From Sphaerospermopsis kisseleviana NIES-73 (lineage in GTDB: Bacteria; Cyanobacteriota; Cyanobacteriia; Cyanobacteriales; Nostocaceae), in contig NZ_AP018314.1 of the NCBI RefSeq assembly GCF_002368075.1, positions 4,255,819 to 4,319,818 on the forward strand: 64,000 bases of DNA, in the 5' to 3' direction. Shown here one piece after another: positions 1 through 9,221 of the stretch. The notes under the pieces were generated by a model. It searched no databases and had not been told where the DNA came from. It worked only from the letters and a program-made list of their open reading frames with translations. The translations under genes were made by a program, and so were the position numbers. Each line of letters begins with the position of its first letter. The stretch's first letter is position 1.

Positions 1-408
1 CGGAACATTATATTTATTTTTATTGGCTGAGGTATTTTTAACTGTTGAATGTTGCCCTAAGAGGACCAAACGCACAGGCTGATTTGTTTTATTACTCATT
101 CGCAAACTGCCAAAGTTTGTAGTTTGATCAGTTTGGGCAGGTGAATTTTCTGTAGTGGGTTTTTCTGTTTGCTTGCTGGTTGCACTGGCGACATTAGTTG
201 TACTAGCAGATAGAACTTGCTTTGACGCACTTGGTGAGTTTGTCTGTTTTTCTAATGTAGCGGTTTGATCTGTCAGTGTTGATAAAATGTCTGGCTGCTC
301 AGGCTCAAAGGATACACTCAGTCCTAAGCATCCGGCTACAAGTCCTAGTAATCCTAATGCAAAAGTTATCACTGCCAAATTGCGATACATAGAAAATTTC
401 ATAATCAT
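1..408 (-). CDS. partial hypothetical lipoprotein or secreted protein (3' end outside window)
   Basis: An open minus-strand frame runs from an ATG at 408 (a second in-frame ATG lies at 402) to the window edge, giving 136 codons without a stop. The N-terminus has a hydrophobic stretch that ends in LVAGC, which fits a lipobox, so a lipoprotein signal peptide is plausible. The rest is rich in Ser, Thr, Gln and Lys and looks like a disordered linker. No family was recognised. The C-terminal domain that would identify it lies outside the window. Confidence 0.6.
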   Translation of the reverse strand, partial: MIMKFSMYRNLAVITFALGLLGLVAGCLGLSVSFEPEQPDILSTLTDQTATLEKQTNSPSASKQVLSASTTNVASATSKQTEKPTTENSPAQTDQTTNFGSLRMSNKTNQPVRLVLLGQHSTVKNTSANKNKYNVP

Positions 409-434
409 ACTTTTTAGAGATAAGATTTTTTTCA

Positions 435-467
435 GTTGTGATTGGTGATTGGTGATTGGTGATTGGG
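435..467. repeat. TTGGTGA heptamer tandem repeat
   Basis: The 7-base unit TTGGTGA is repeated about four times. This is the short tandemly repeated class typical of heterocystous cyanobacteria and is non-coding. Confidence 0.85.
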
Positions 468-505
468 AAAAATATAATTAATTACCTATTACCTACTACC
501 TATTA

Positions 506-613
506 CCCAGTCCCCAGTCCCCAGTCACCAGTCACCAGTCCCCAGTCACCAGTCTCCAGTCTCCAGTCTCCAGTCTCCAGTACCCAGTCCCCAGTCCCCA
601 TTCCCCAGTCCCC
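506..613. repeat. CCCAGTC-type heptamer tandem repeat
   Basis: About fifteen copies of a 7-base unit (CCCAGTC, with CACCAGT and CTCCAGT variants) end just before the start codon at 617, so the repeat forms the leader of the ycf20-like gene. Reading frames through it give spurious proline- and serine-rich peptides. Confidence 0.85.
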
Positions 614-616
614 AAT

Positions 617-949
617 ATGCAAAATACTCGTCTTAACAACCTATTCAGTACCATTGCTAGGAGTGTGGAGCAATGGTTTGTTAATCCTTGGCGGCGCTTA
701 TCCCTACTTTTAATCAGTTGGTTATTTGGTTTTTTTATGGGATCGGCAGTATCTACTACCGCTGGACAAAAGGCCGAGTTGGATATGGTGGCCGCTGCTT
801 TTTTGGTTTTACTAACGGAGATCACCAGCAGGATTTTTTACAGTCGCCGCTTTTTGGCTAGACAAGCTCTGTGGGTGGAAACTCTGAACTTTCTGAAAGT
901 TGGTTTCATCTACAGTCTATTCTTAGAAGCCTTTAAGCTGGGTTCGTAA
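617..949 (+). CDS. DUF565 / Ycf20-like membrane protein
   Basis: A 110-residue protein that I recognise as the cyanobacterial and plastid DUF565 (Ycf20) family from its opening MQNTRLNNLF, the central FGFFMGSAVSTTAGQKAELD and the ending EAFKLGS. It has about three hydrophobic segments (roughly residues 27-46, 58-70 and 93-106), so it is probably an integral thylakoid or plasma-membrane protein. The plant homologue is linked to non-photochemical quenching, but the cyanobacterial role is not established. It is full length, and its start codon directly follows a heptamer repeat. Confidence 0.85.
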   Translation: MQNTRLNNLFSTIARSVEQWFVNPWRRLSLLLISWLFGFFMGSAVSTTAGQKAELDMVAAAFLVLLTEITSRIFYSRRFLARQALWVETLNFLKVGFIYSLFLEAFKLGS

Positions 950-983
950 GATTTCAATGATGGACAATTAACAATGAAAAATT

Positions 984-1086
984 GACAATTACCTCTCCGG
1001 TTCAAGTCAGAGTCTTGAAAAAGCAGAATTTTTGGCTTTTTTCCCTGAAAAGGGAAGTTTTTCAGCGTTGAATGAAACAATTATCA
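984..1086 (+). repeat. dispersed ~100-bp repeat, copy 1
   Basis: This spacer segment (GACAATTACCTCTCC to AATGAAACAATTATC) matches the reverse complement of 55535-55633. Shared blocks include TTGAAAAAGCAGAATTTT and the GAAACAATT end. It lies between the ycf20-like gene and the glycerate kinase gene and contains no ORF. Confidence 0.7.
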
Positions 1087-1125
1087 ATTGTCAATTATCA
1101 ATTGATCAAGTTATTTTGGTAATGG

Positions 1126-2190
1126 GTGCTAGTTATGCTCAGTGAGTGGCTAAATGAATTTTTGCTCACAGGTGAAATAGATGCTGATTGGCAAGTGTTA
1201 GCACAAGCAGCAACACTGGCTGATCCTGTGAGGGCAAATGTTTTTAATATTACCCCCCACAATGTAACTCAAGTTATTCAAGAGCGATCGCAGCTACTGA
1301 AATCGGTTTTCCCTGCTTTTAACCAATTTTGTGAAAATAACCTGCAAATTCCCATTCAGGCTATGTTACAGGTATTGTGGGATTTATGGCTACCGTTGGG
1401 AATAAAAATTGCATCCCAGCGACAAAAGTTAGGCAGACCTTTCATTCAGGGGATTTTAGGTGGACAAGGTACTGGTAAAACCACAATGTCCCGGATTCTC
1501 AGTTTGATTCTTCAGGAGTTGGGATACTCTACTTTAAGTTTATCTTTGGATGACTTATACAAAACATACAGCGATCGCTTGACTTTAACGCAGCAAGATC
1601 CCCGTTTGATTTGGCGTGGTCCACCAGGAACTCACGATATCGACTTAGGTTTAAGTGTACTCGATCAAATTCGTCAAGGCAACAGTCCTGTGACAGTTCC
1701 CCGCTTCGATAAATCTGCTTACTCTGGTGCTGGCGATCGCTCTACCCCAGAAATTGTCACCAACATTGATATAGTCCTGTTTGAAGGTTGGTTTGTGGGT
1801 GTACTACCCATTGATCCCCAAGCTTTTACTACCACACCACCCCCCATTATCACAGATGATGATCGGGCTTTTGCTCGTGACATGAATCACCAACTGCAAG
1901 CTTATTTACCACTATGGCAACGCTTAGATAGCTTGATAGCACTTGATCCCAGCGATTATCGTTGTTCTTTAGAATGGCGTAAACAAGCTGAAAGAAAAAT
2001 GATCGCTGCTGGTAAATCCGGCATGAATGATCCACAAATCGAGGAATTTGTCAATTACTTTTGGCGTTCATTACATCCAGAATTATTGATCAAGCCATTA
2101 TTAAGATCCTCGAAAGTTGATTTAGTCATTCAAGTGAATACTGATCACTCTTTTGGTGCAATCTCTAGTTATCACTCTGACAAATGTTAA
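1126..2190 (+). CDS. glyK: D-glycerate 3-kinase
   Basis: A 354-residue P-loop kinase that phosphorylates D-glycerate to 3-phosphoglycerate, the last step of photorespiratory glycolate recycling. The Walker A motif GGQGTGKT lies at about residues 112-119, followed by LSLDDLYKTY (about 145) and DFDKSAYSGAGDR-like text (about 200), all usual for the cyanobacterial/plant GLYK family. The frame opens at a GTG (1126); an ATG three codons later (1135) is an equally good start. It stands alone. The product is cytosolic. Confidence 0.88.
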   Translation: MLVMLSEWLNEFLLTGEIDADWQVLAQAATLADPVRANVFNITPHNVTQVIQERSQLLKSVFPAFNQFCENNLQIPIQAMLQVLWDLWLPLGIKIASQRQKLGRPFIQGILGGQGTGKTTMSRILSLILQELGYSTLSLSLDDLYKTYSDRLTLTQQDPRLIWRGPPGTHDIDLGLSVLDQIRQGNSPVTVPRFDKSAYSGAGDRSTPEIVTNIDIVLFEGWFVGVLPIDPQAFTTTPPPIITDDDRAFARDMNHQLQAYLPLWQRLDSLIALDPSDYRCSLEWRKQAERKMIAAGKSGMNDPQIEEFVNYFWRSLHPELLIKPLLRSSKVDLVIQVNTDHSFGAISSYHSDKC

Positions 2191-2234
2191 CTGAAATTAC
2201 ACCTGTTTAACCATCAGAATCTCAATCAAACGTT

Positions 2235-3683
2235 CTATTGAAATCCTTTGACTAAATCATAAAAAGGTTGCCAATTATCCTCTTCTACAATTGGTTGCCA
2301 AATAGACTCAATCACTGGTCTTAATAAATTTGCTTGGGGATTATATTTAGCTAAAGTTTGGGAAATTGTCTGCATTTGCTCAGGGTCAAAATTATTCAGG
2401 ATTTTATGATAAAGCAGACACCAATTATCAAAAATAGTTGATGAACCTACAGATGGGACAATATCAGAACCATTCATTACTAAAGCTGGTTCATCACGCC
2501 ATTTCATAGAAAAAGTCTGCGCCATATCTGCGAAAAATTGATGATAATTAATTTGACTATCTTTCAAAAAAGTAACTGTCAAATCTAATAAATCATCACC
2601 TTCCGCTAAGTTACTATCTTCAAAACCTAACTTTTTCAACATTAAATTTCGATATTCCAGATGATAGTATTCGGCAAATTTACCTAAACCATGATGCAAA
2701 TCAGCAAGATCAATGATTGCTTTTAACGGTTCTTGCAATAGTTCTAAATTCAGATGACAAATACTTGGTTGCTGTCCGTAACAATAGCGGCGATAATAAT
2801 CAAAATAAGCAGCAGTAAAGTATAGATCATAGGAAGGAATAAAAGCATAAGGTCCATAATCAAAACTTTCACCGGTAATTGACATATTATCAGTATTTAA
2901 AACTGCATGACAAAAACCTGCTGCCATCCATTGCGCTACTAACTCGGCTACTCTTTTGACTAATTCAGCATAAAATAAAGCATATTTATCATCTTCATTT
3001 TTCAAGTTTGGGTAATATTCATCAATCACATGATCTAACAATTTTTGAGTTAAATCAGGTCGTTTTAAATAATGCAATCTTTCAAAAGTTCCAAACCGAA
3101 TATGAGATTTACTCATTCTAATCATGACTGAGGAACGAGTGGGAGAAGGTTCATCACCACGCCATAAACTTAACCCGGTTTCAATCATACTTAAACAACG
3201 GGAAGTTTTCACACCTAAACGATGTAATGCTTCTGCGGCTAAAACTTCTCTAACTCCTCCTTTCAGAGTGAGCATTCCATCACCACCACGGGAGTAAGGT
3301 GTTCTTCCTGAACCTTTTGTCCCAAAATCATATAATTCCCCATCTATTCCCCTAACTTGTCCGTAAAGAAACCCTCTACCATCGCCTAAATGGGGATTAT
3401 ATTCACCAAATTGATAACCGTGATAACGCAATGCTAAAAATGGTTTTCTGCTTTGAAATTTACCAAATGCGTGAATAAAATCTTCGTCTTTTACTGTTGT
3501 TGCTTCAAGTCCTAAGCGTGGTAAAATTGCATTATTACGCCAGCGCAAAATGTGTTGAGGAAATTCCTCGGCTGCGACTTCATCATAGTAATCATTACCT
3601 AATGATTCTAAGGCACTTTCATATTTAAGTGATAGTAAAGGATTACTTGAAGTGGTGGGATTTGGAGTTTCAGCAAGTGTCAT
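2235..3683 (-). CDS. selO: protein adenylyltransferase SelO (YdiU/UPF0061)
   Basis: A 482-residue pseudokinase-fold enzyme that transfers AMP to Ser, Thr or Tyr of target proteins. The nucleotide-binding segment [16 protein letters not shown] is at about residues 121-136, and the catalytic [13 protein letters not shown] with the following FDYGPYAF is at about 260-285. Length and motif order match the family, and the gene looks intact. The ATG at 3683 is preceded by a heptamer-rich spacer. In E. coli the protein is linked to redox stress. Nothing in the neighbourhood suggests a specific partner. Confidence 0.92.
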   Translation of the reverse strand: MTLAETPNPTTSSNPLLSLKYESALESLGNDYYDEVAAEEFPQHILRWRNNAILPRLGLEATTVKDEDFIHAFGKFQSRKPFLALRYHGYQFGEYNPHLGDGRGFLYGQVRGIDGELYDFGTKGSGRTPYSRGGDGMLTLKGGVREVLAAEALHRLGVKTSRCLSMIETGLSLWRGDEPSPTRSSVMIRMSKSHIRFGTFERLHYLKRPDLTQKLLDHVIDEYYPNLKNEDDKYALFYAELVKRVAELVAQWMAAGFCHAVLNTDNMSITGESFDYGPYAFIPSYDLYFTAAYFDYYRRYCYGQQPSICHLNLELLQEPLKAIIDLADLHHGLGKFAEYYHLEYRNLMLKKLGFEDSNLAEGDDLLDLTVTFLKDSQINYHQFFADMAQTFSMKWRDEPALVMNGSDIVPSVGSSTIFDNWCLLYHKILNNFDPEQMQTISQTLAKYNPQANLLRPVIESIWQPIVEEDNWQPFYDLVKGFQ

Positions 3684-3724
3684 TTTTAGTAGTTTTTAAT
3701 TGGTGTTCTCTTTATCTTACATTA

Positions 3725-3830
<106 letters not shown>

Positions 3831-4400
3831 TTAATACGGTTTCCATTTATAGTTAGTTAAACTGGTAAGTATATGATCTTCCCATTGACCATTAATTAAT
3901 AAATAGTCTCTAGCATATCCTTCAATTACAAAACCTGCTCTTTTTAATACATTACCACTACGGCGATTATGGGGCATATAATTGGCCATGATCCGGTGAA
4001 AATTTAGTTCATTAAATATATATTTATTTCCCGCTTTTAATGCTTCTGTCATGTAACCATGACCTTGTGCTGCTTCTGCTAAACTATATCCAACATTACA
4101 AAAACTAGCTGCTCCGCGTATAAAATTACTGAAGTTGAGAACGCCGATTATTTCTTTGGGGTTATTTTGATGATGTATAAAGAATCTTAAACCGCAACCG
4201 TGAATAATTTCTAGATGATATTGCTCAATTTGATATTGCCAATATTCTGCTGTGAAAAAACCATCAGCCCAAGTAGGTGAAAATGGAGTAAGATGGTCTT
4301 TATTTATAGTAAAATATTTGATGATTTGCGGTATATCTTCGGAAGTAGCTACTTTTAAAAATAAGCGGTTAGTTTTAATTAGTGGCAGTTCTGATTTCAT
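3831..4400 (-). CDS. GNAT family N-acetyltransferase, RimJ/RimL type
   Basis: A 189-residue single-domain acetyl-CoA-dependent transferase of the ribosomal-protein acetyltransferase (RimJ/RimL/SpeG-like) subgroup. The acetyl-CoA binding region AEAAQGHGYMTEAL is at about residues 110-123, and the GNVLKRAGFVIEGYARDY block typical of RimJ/RimL is near 148-166. The substrate cannot be told from sequence. It is transcribed divergently from bioB with about 76 bp between them. Confidence 0.85.
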   Translation of the reverse strand: MKSELPLIKTNRLFLKVATSEDIPQIIKYFTINKDHLTPFSPTWADGFFTAEYWQYQIEQYHLEIIHGCGLRFFIHHQNNPKEIIGVLNFSNFIRGAASFCNVGYSLAEAAQGHGYMTEALKAGNKYIFNELNFHRIMANYMPHNRRSGNVLKRAGFVIEGYARDYLLINGQWEDHILTSLTNYKWKPY

Positions 4401-4476
4401 ATACTAAAATTATTATTTTGCTGTTTTTGCTGTAATTTTGTTTATTTTGGTAACATTCTAAAAAAGGATAGTCACG

Positions 4477-5481
4477 GTGGGAATACGCTACAATTGGCAA
4501 AAAGATGAGATTTTGGCTATTTATAATACACCATTTCTAGAGCTTGTTTATCAAGCTGCTACTGTACATCGGCAATTTCATAATCCTAAACAAATACAGG
4601 TTTGTAAGTTGATATCTATTAAAACTGGTGGTTGCCCGGAAGATTGTGGTTATTGCGCTCAGTCTTCACGCTATAAAACCGAGGTAAAACCGGAAGCACT
4701 TTTAGAAAAGGATACGGTGTTAAATATTGCTAAAAAAGCAAAGGAAACCGGTGTAAGTCGGGTGTGTATGGGTGCTGCTTGGCGGGAAGTGCGGGATAAT
4801 TCCCAGTTTGAGCAAGTCCTGGATATGGTAAAAGATGTCACCTCGATGGGTTTAGAGGTTTGCTGTACTTTGGGGATGTTAACTGCAAACCAAGCTCAAA
4901 ATTTGGAAGATGCGGGATTATATGCTTATAATCACAATTTAGATACGTCTGAGGAATATTATAGCACTGTGATTACTACTCGGACCTATGGCGATCGCCT
5001 AAACACCATTGAAAACGTCCGCACGACTAATGTAACCGTGTGTTCTGGTGGTATTCTCGGTTTAGGTGAAAGCATTGAGGATAGGGTAGGAATGTTATAC
5101 ACCCTTTCTAATTTACAACCCCATCCCGAATCAGTACCTATTAATATTCTCTCACAGGTTGAGGGTACACCGTTGGCAAATCAGCCGGCAGTTCCGATTT
5201 GGGAAGTGGTGCGGATGATTGCCACTGCTAGAATTATTATGCCCACTTCTGATGTGCGTTTAAGTGCGGGGAGGGCGAAACTTTCCCAAGTTGAACAAGC
5301 TTTATGTTTTATGGCGGGTGCTAATTCGATTTTTTCCAGTGATGATAATAAGATGTTGACGGTGACTACTCCCTGTCCTGATTATGATGCAGATCGGCAA
5401 ATGTTGAATTTATTGGGTTTAGAAATGCGGCCACCGTTTGAGAAGCAGGGGAAAACACCTGCTGGTCAGGTGACAGAGTAG
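4477..5481 (+). CDS. bioB: biotin synthase
   Basis: A 334-residue radical SAM enzyme that inserts sulfur into dethiobiotin, the last step of biotin synthesis. The radical-SAM CxxxCxxC motif appears as CPEDCGYC (Cys 53, 57, 60), followed by AQSSRY. Conserved [14 protein letters not shown] and SAGRA segments are also present. Translation begins at GTG 4477, giving the usual MGIRYNW start; no in-frame ATG fits better. No other bio gene is adjacent. Confidence 0.95.
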   Translation: MGIRYNWQKDEILAIYNTPFLELVYQAATVHRQFHNPKQIQVCKLISIKTGGCPEDCGYCAQSSRYKTEVKPEALLEKDTVLNIAKKAKETGVSRVCMGAAWREVRDNSQFEQVLDMVKDVTSMGLEVCCTLGMLTANQAQNLEDAGLYAYNHNLDTSEEYYSTVITTRTYGDRLNTIENVRTTNVTVCSGGILGLGESIEDRVGMLYTLSNLQPHPESVPINILSQVEGTPLANQPAVPIWEVVRMIATARIIMPTSDVRLSAGRAKLSQVEQALCFMAGANSIFSSDDNKMLTVTTPCPDYDADRQMLNLLGLEMRPPFEKQGKTPAGQVTE

Positions 5482-5514
5482 AAAACCTGTTAGGGTTTGA
5501 GTTTGTTTATCAAG

Positions 5515-5530
5515 GGCGGGAAAACCCGCC
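5515..5530. terminator. hairpin between convergent bioB and petL
   Basis: A perfect 6-bp GC stem (GGCGGG/CCCGCC) with an AAAA loop lies between the two convergent genes. There is no strong T tract, so it may act as a weak bidirectional terminator. Confidence 0.45.
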
Positions 5531-5563
5531 TCTAGAAAGGGTTTTAGGGTGAATAATTAGGAA

Positions 5564-5656
5564 TTAGATGATCTTGGCGGAACGTAGACCAAATAATAAA
5601 CCAACTGCGATACCCATAAACACGACTAAAAATGCAATGTATTCAACGATAGCCAT
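5564..5656 (-). CDS. petL: cytochrome b6f complex subunit PetL
   Basis: A 30-residue ORF reading [18 protein letters not shown] followed by [12 protein letters not shown]. It has one transmembrane helix and matches cyanobacterial PetL, whose C-terminus has the same [15 protein letters not shown] pattern. PetL is a small stabilising subunit of the cytochrome b6f complex in the thylakoid membrane. The start is supported by a GGAG ribosome-binding site seven bases upstream on the minus strand. It is convergent with bioB. The short length is normal for this protein. Confidence 0.88.
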   Translation of the reverse strand: MAIVEYIAFLVVFMGIAVGLLFGLRSAKII

Positions 5657-5824
5657 TTGTATTACTCCAGAAATTAGTTCACTAAATATATTGAATCATT
5701 AATAATTCGTAATTCGTAATTCATAATTCATAATTATCAACTACTACCCATTCACCAGTCACCATTCACCAGTACCCAAACTGCGATAAAATACGCGAAA
5801 TTGTGATGATATCAGGGTTGTTAA

Positions 5825-6922
5825 ATGAGTTCTGTAATTAAAGTTGATATACCAGAAAATTCTTATGAAATCACTGTTGCACCAGGGAGTTTAGATCAAC
5901 TGGGTGAACAGATGACGGGTTTAAAACTGGGTAAAAAGGTACTGTTGGTTTCTAACCCGATGATATTTAAACATTATGGGGAAAGGGCGATCGCCTCTTT
6001 AAAAAATGCTGGTTTTGATGTGGTTCACTACAACCTCCCCCCTGGAGAACGCTACAAAACTTTAAACTCCATCCAAAAAATCTATGATGTGGCCTTAGAA
6101 CATCGGTTAGAACGTTCCTCAACGATGGTCGCTTTAGGTGGTGGTGTGGTTGGTGATATGACTGGGTTTGCTGCTGCTACTTGGTTAAGAGGAATTAATG
6201 TTGTCCAAGTTCCTACCAGCTTATTAGCAATGGTAGATTCATCTGTAGGTGGTAAAACCGGCGTTAACCATCCTCAAGGTAAAAACTTGATCGGTGCATT
6301 TCACCAACCCAGTTTAGTATTAATAGATCCTGAAGTCCTGAAAACCTTACCAGCAGCCGAATTTAGGGCGGGAATGGCGGAAGTGATCAAGTACGGCGTA
6401 ATTTGGGACGCTGAATTGTTTACTCAATTGGAAGCGAGTAAGCACCTTGACCAACTCCGCTATGTAAAATCCGACCTGATAAATTACATATTAACTCATT
6501 CTTGTCAAGCGAAGGCAGATGTTGTCAGTCAAGATGAAAAAGAATCTGGACTGCGGGCAATTTTGAATTATGGTCATACTATCGGCCATGCGGTGGAAAG
6601 TTTAACCAATTATCGCTTGTTGAAACATGGTGAAGCTGTGGGTATTGGCATGATAGCAGCAGGGGAAATTGCTGTAAAATTGGGACTTTGGCAAAAAGCC
6701 GACACAGAACGTCAAAATGCACTGATTAAAAAAGCAGGTTTACCGACAAAATTACCAGCAGGTTTAGATATTGCAGCGATTATTGATGCTTTGCAATTAG
6801 ATAAAAAAGTCAAATCTGGGAAAGTGCGGTTTGTGTTACCTACCCAAATAGGTGCAGTTAAAGTGACAGACGAAGTACCAACGGATACTATCAGGCAGGT
6901 ATTAGAGGAAATGGCAGGTTAA
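5825..6922 (+). CDS. aroB: 3-dehydroquinate synthase
   Basis: A 365-residue NAD- and metal-dependent cyclase that converts DAHP to 3-dehydroquinate (shikimate pathway step 2). The NAD-binding segment [34 protein letters not shown], and metal-ligand regions [21 protein letters not shown] and [10 protein letters not shown] are all present and in the right order. It is intact and full length, with an ATG start at 5825 and a leader rich in short repeats. Confidence 0.95.
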   Translation: MSSVIKVDIPENSYEITVAPGSLDQLGEQMTGLKLGKKVLLVSNPMIFKHYGERAIASLKNAGFDVVHYNLPPGERYKTLNSIQKIYDVALEHRLERSSTMVALGGGVVGDMTGFAAATWLRGINVVQVPTSLLAMVDSSVGGKTGVNHPQGKNLIGAFHQPSLVLIDPEVLKTLPAAEFRAGMAEVIKYGVIWDAELFTQLEASKHLDQLRYVKSDLINYILTHSCQAKADVVSQDEKESGLRAILNYGHTIGHAVESLTNYRLLKHGEAVGIGMIAAGEIAVKLGLWQKADTERQNALIKKAGLPTKLPAGLDIAAIIDALQLDKKVKSGKVRFVLPTQIGAVKVTDEVPTDTIRQVLEEMAG

Positions 6923-6975
6923 AGCATTTCCACATCAGTTTAGCGGGCAAGATGCAACCTCCTCTAAGATACAAG

Positions 6976-7000
6976 GTTGGGTTGAGGAACGAAACCCAAC
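6976..7000. terminator. hairpin downstream of aroB
   Basis: A perfect 8-bp stem (GTTGGGTT/AACCCAAC) with a 9-base loop lies just after aroB. There is no T run directly after it. It may be a terminator or one of the common cyanobacterial spacer palindromes. Confidence 0.4.
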
Positions 7001-7054
7001 ATCTTCAACAATTTGTTGTTTTTATACAATAGGTTGTTTAAGTAGAAAATTTCG

Positions 7055-7270
7055 TTAACCGAATAGTATTGGACGATGTTCTTGATCTATTCGCCTTGAC
7101 CAGCAGCCAGATAGATCGTGTTTTAGGGCTTCAGGTTGTCCTGTGCTTTCAAATGGATTACGTTGTACTTCACGAATTAGTTTAATGATTTTTAATGCTT
7201 TTTTACGATCAGTTTCGATCCACCAAGCTAAGTCCTCAAAAGCATCCATATCAAATTCCAAGTTTTTCAC
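7055..7270 (-). pseudogene. YoeB/Txe-family toxin, C-terminally truncated
   Basis: The frame reads KNLEFDMDAFEDLAWWIETD and continues to CWSRRIDQEHR, a clear YoeB-type ribosome-dependent mRNase. The likely start is a GTG at 7270, overlapping the antitoxin gene by 20 nt. After QEHR the family normally continues for about 20 residues, ending in the catalytic His-Tyr pair. Here it reads PILFG and stops. The terminal strand and the catalytic histidine are therefore missing and do not reappear in another frame, so the toxin is probably inactive. Confidence 0.7.
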
Positions 7271-7457
7271 AGGCTGCTTCCAAAGAAATTCCTTCTTGAC
7301 GTTTTCTAGCTGCAAGTAATCTTGCTTTCATGGCTGAACTGCTTAATAGATAAGCGGTTTCTCTCTCAGCCATTATTTCTTGCCAAAGGGCAATGGGTAC
7401 AACTACGGAAACTGTTTGCCCTTCTGAATCACAAATATATTGTAATGCGTTATTCAT
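7251..7457 (-). CDS. Phd/YefM-like antitoxin
   Basis: A 68-residue protein (MNNALQYICDSEGQTVSVVV...) placed directly before and overlapping the YoeB-like toxin frame, the normal antitoxin-first order. Such proteins bind the toxin with their C-terminus and autoregulate the operon through the N-terminus. The assignment rests mainly on position, length and the toxin identity. The protein appears intact while the toxin is truncated. Confidence 0.65.
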   Translation of the reverse strand: MNNALQYICDSEGQTVSVVVPIALWQEIMAERETAYLLSSSAMKARLLAARKRQEGISLEAACEKLGI

Positions 7458-7516
7458 AGCTGCGAATATAACTTACTGGGTTGTTAACAATTATAATTGC
7501 AAAAGTTTTGATGAGC

Positions 7517-7654
7517 TATTGGTGTTAGCGGTAGCTTACCGTAGGTATCGCTCTCTCACATCCAAAAAAAGCGAACTGCTTGCAGCAGCGCTTCGCTATC
7601 GCACTTCCACATTCCAAAAGCGATTCCTGCGGAGCGCAACGCTTACGCACTAAA
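7517..7654. repeat. HIP1-type repeat array A
   Basis: It starts with GCGGTAGCTTACCGTAGG and TATCGC, followed by variants of the unit AAAAAGCGATCGC / CCTCCCACATCCC, here with degenerate HIP1 cores. Similar GCGGTAGCTTACCG blocks recur at about 28,912-28,990 and 32,456-32,527. The 86-codon plus-strand frame that runs through it is an artefact. Confidence 0.75.
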
Positions 7655-7665
7655 CAAGCATAAAA

Positions 7666-7821
7666 TTATTGAACGCTTAATTTAGATTTTTTGGTTTTGT
7701 ATTCTTGCTGTAATTCTAGATAATACTTAATTAATTTATGCGGATTATGCTGATTATTTTCAGAAATTTGATGACGAATTTCTCGAATTTTTTGCAGTAC
7801 AGAATCATCAATAGTAATCAT
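7666..7821 (-). CDS. small hypothetical protein, candidate antitoxin of the PIN toxin
   Basis: A 51-residue ORF, MITIDDSVLQKIREIRHQIS... ending KSKLSVQ, whose ATG overlaps the stop codon of the upstream PIN gene by one base (TAATG). This translational coupling shows the two belong together. It is highly charged and helical with no clear DNA-binding fold. Small charged proteins of this kind occur next to PIN toxins in cyanobacteria, and no antitoxin lies upstream of this PIN gene, so I infer the antitoxin role. Confidence 0.6.
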   Translation of the reverse strand: MITIDDSVLQKIREIRHQISENNQHNPHKLIKYYLELQQEYKTKKSKLSVQ

Positions 7822-8294
7822 TAGTTATCTTCCATTAATTCTAAAGGTGTCACGAGTGCAGGGACATACAAACCTAGCATAACATTTACTCGTCTAATAT
7901 GTCCAAACTTGTTAGCGTTAGCTAAGTGGCGACAATTCCATGTTAACAGGAAATCACATTTATGATAGGATGCTATGGCAAGATGGAGAGCATCGCCTAA
8001 AGGATCATTAGGCATAACCTGATTTTGAATATAGGTTTGGACAATTTCAGCAATTTCTGGCTCTATATCTATCAACTGGATATCATTTAGAAGTTGAATG
8101 ACTTCTTCTTTATTAGGAAAATTGCCTTTGTTCAGTTCATCTAAAACTGCAATACTTGTAACCAGTTCATATTTTTGTCTGACGTTATTCCACCAAAAAC
8201 GAGTCCATTCTTTACGCGCTATCATATCCGGTTCAGTCCGAATTTCATGGTAAAAGCTGGGAATACTTGTTTCAATGTAAATTTTTGATTTCAT
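7821..8294 (-). CDS. PIN-domain (VapC-like) ribonuclease toxin
   Basis: A 157-residue PIN-domain protein. The N-terminal strand MKSKIYIETSIPSFY carries Glu in place of the common first Asp. A second acidic position is in VLDELNKG, and the third acidic cluster is DPLGDALHLAIASYHKCDFLLTWNCRHLAN. This layout is typical of the longer VapC-like subfamily. It is expected to cleave RNA. The partner is probably the 51-residue ORF directly downstream. HIP1 repeat arrays lie on both sides of the pair. Confidence 0.8.
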   Translation of the reverse strand: MKSKIYIETSIPSFYHEIRTEPDMIARKEWTRFWWNNVRQKYELVTSIAVLDELNKGNFPNKEEVIQLLNDIQLIDIEPEIAEIVQTYIQNQVMPNDPLGDALHLAIASYHKCDFLLTWNCRHLANANKFGHIRRVNVMLGLYVPALVTPLELMEDN

Positions 8295-8345
8295 TATTAT
8301 GTTGAGTTGACGTTAGAAAATTCTGAGTTTAACACAGAAATAGCT

Positions 8346-8482
8346 GTAGGTATGCTATCGCTATCGCTCTCTCACCTCCCCCCCCACAAGCGATCGCACC
8401 TCTCCACATCCCCAAACAGCGAACTGCTTGCAGCAGCGCAACGCTTACGCCCTCTCACATCCCAAAAAAAGCGATCGCTTAG
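8346..8482. repeat. HIP1-type repeat array B
   Basis: About four diverged copies of the unit with GCGATCGC cores, CTCCACATCCCC spacers and GCGAACTGCTTGCAGCAGCGC inserts. It separates the PIN/small-partner pair from the vapBC pair and runs into the stop of the next gene. Confidence 0.75.
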
Positions 8483-8877
8483 AGAAAAGGATTAATAATT
8501 TGTAATCCTTCCACTGTAAAACCGTGTTGCATATCCTCTGAATAGAGTTGATTCACATTAACTGATAGTGCGCTGGCGATAATTAAACTATCCCAAAATG
8601 AGAATAAATATTTTGTTCTTAATGTGGATGCTGTTAACAATATATTCAAATCAAGTTCAATGATATGATGAATTTGATAAAAACTTTGAATAAGATTTTG
8701 AATTTGATTTTCAGAAAAATTTCCTTTTTTGATTAAGTTTACACAAACTTCATTGATTACCTGGGTACTTAAATAAAGTCCTGTTTGTGTGGCTAGATGG
8801 TTAGCAATTTGATGTTTTCGGATATCTTGACTCTGATTAAGTGCATATATCCAGATATTTGAATCTAAAAATGTCAT
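8479..8877 (-). CDS. vapC: VapC-family PIN toxin
   Basis: A 132-residue PIN ribonuclease. It has MTFLDSNIWIYAL (first Asp), TQVINEVCVNLIKK (Glu), and FSFWDSLIIASALSVNVNQLYSEDMQHG (the downstream Asp cluster). All acidic residues expected of an active PIN domain are visible. It follows its antitoxin gene after four bases. Its stop codon lies within the edge of repeat array B. Confidence 0.87.
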   Translation of the reverse strand: MTFLDSNIWIYALNQSQDIRKHQIANHLATQTGLYLSTQVINEVCVNLIKKGNFSENQIQNLIQSFYQIHHIIELDLNILLTASTLRTKYLFSFWDSLIIASALSVNVNQLYSEDMQHGFTVEGLQIINPFL

Positions 8878-8881
8878 TTTT

Positions 8882-9100
8882 TTATTCGTTTTCGTAAATT
8901 TCTTCTCGTTTCATTGGAGTTAATTTTTCTATATTTAACGGATGTTCTAATAAATATTGGAGGTAATTTCCAGACTGTTCAGAAGTGTCTTGTTGAAGAG
9001 TGACTTTAACTATATTGGGTTGTTTTAACTGTTGTTGGTACTGTTCGGGAATTTTGATCATCCCATTTTCAATAGTGGTTTGAAATTCTACTGTAATCAT
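8882..9100 (-). CDS. vapB: VapB-like antitoxin
   Basis: A 72-residue protein whose N-terminus (TIENGMIKIPEQYQQQL) resembles the swapped-hairpin AbrB-like antitoxins and whose tail (IEKLTPMKREEIYENE) is charged and toxin-binding. It precedes vapC by four bases. The C-terminal motif resembles that of the orphan antitoxin at 19554-19787 (PLTREEANERW), so the two are related. Confidence 0.75.
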   Translation of the reverse strand: MITVEFQTTIENGMIKIPEQYQQQLKQPNIVKVTLQQDTSEQSGNYLQYLLEHPLNIEKLTPMKREEIYENE

Positions 9101-9221
9101 ATCTATTTTCCTAGTCTTTATTTGCTTGTTAGTTCTATTATACCTCAGTTTATTTCCTTTACCATTCCTGAAAGCATCAGAGGATGTTTTAAAAGTCGCT
9201 GATGGTGTATCAACTATTTCT

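Noticed and set aside
506..613. Heptamer repeats as regulatory CRISPR-like or protein-coding sequence
   Set aside because: Simple 7-base tandem repeats typical of this group; the frames through them are accidental.
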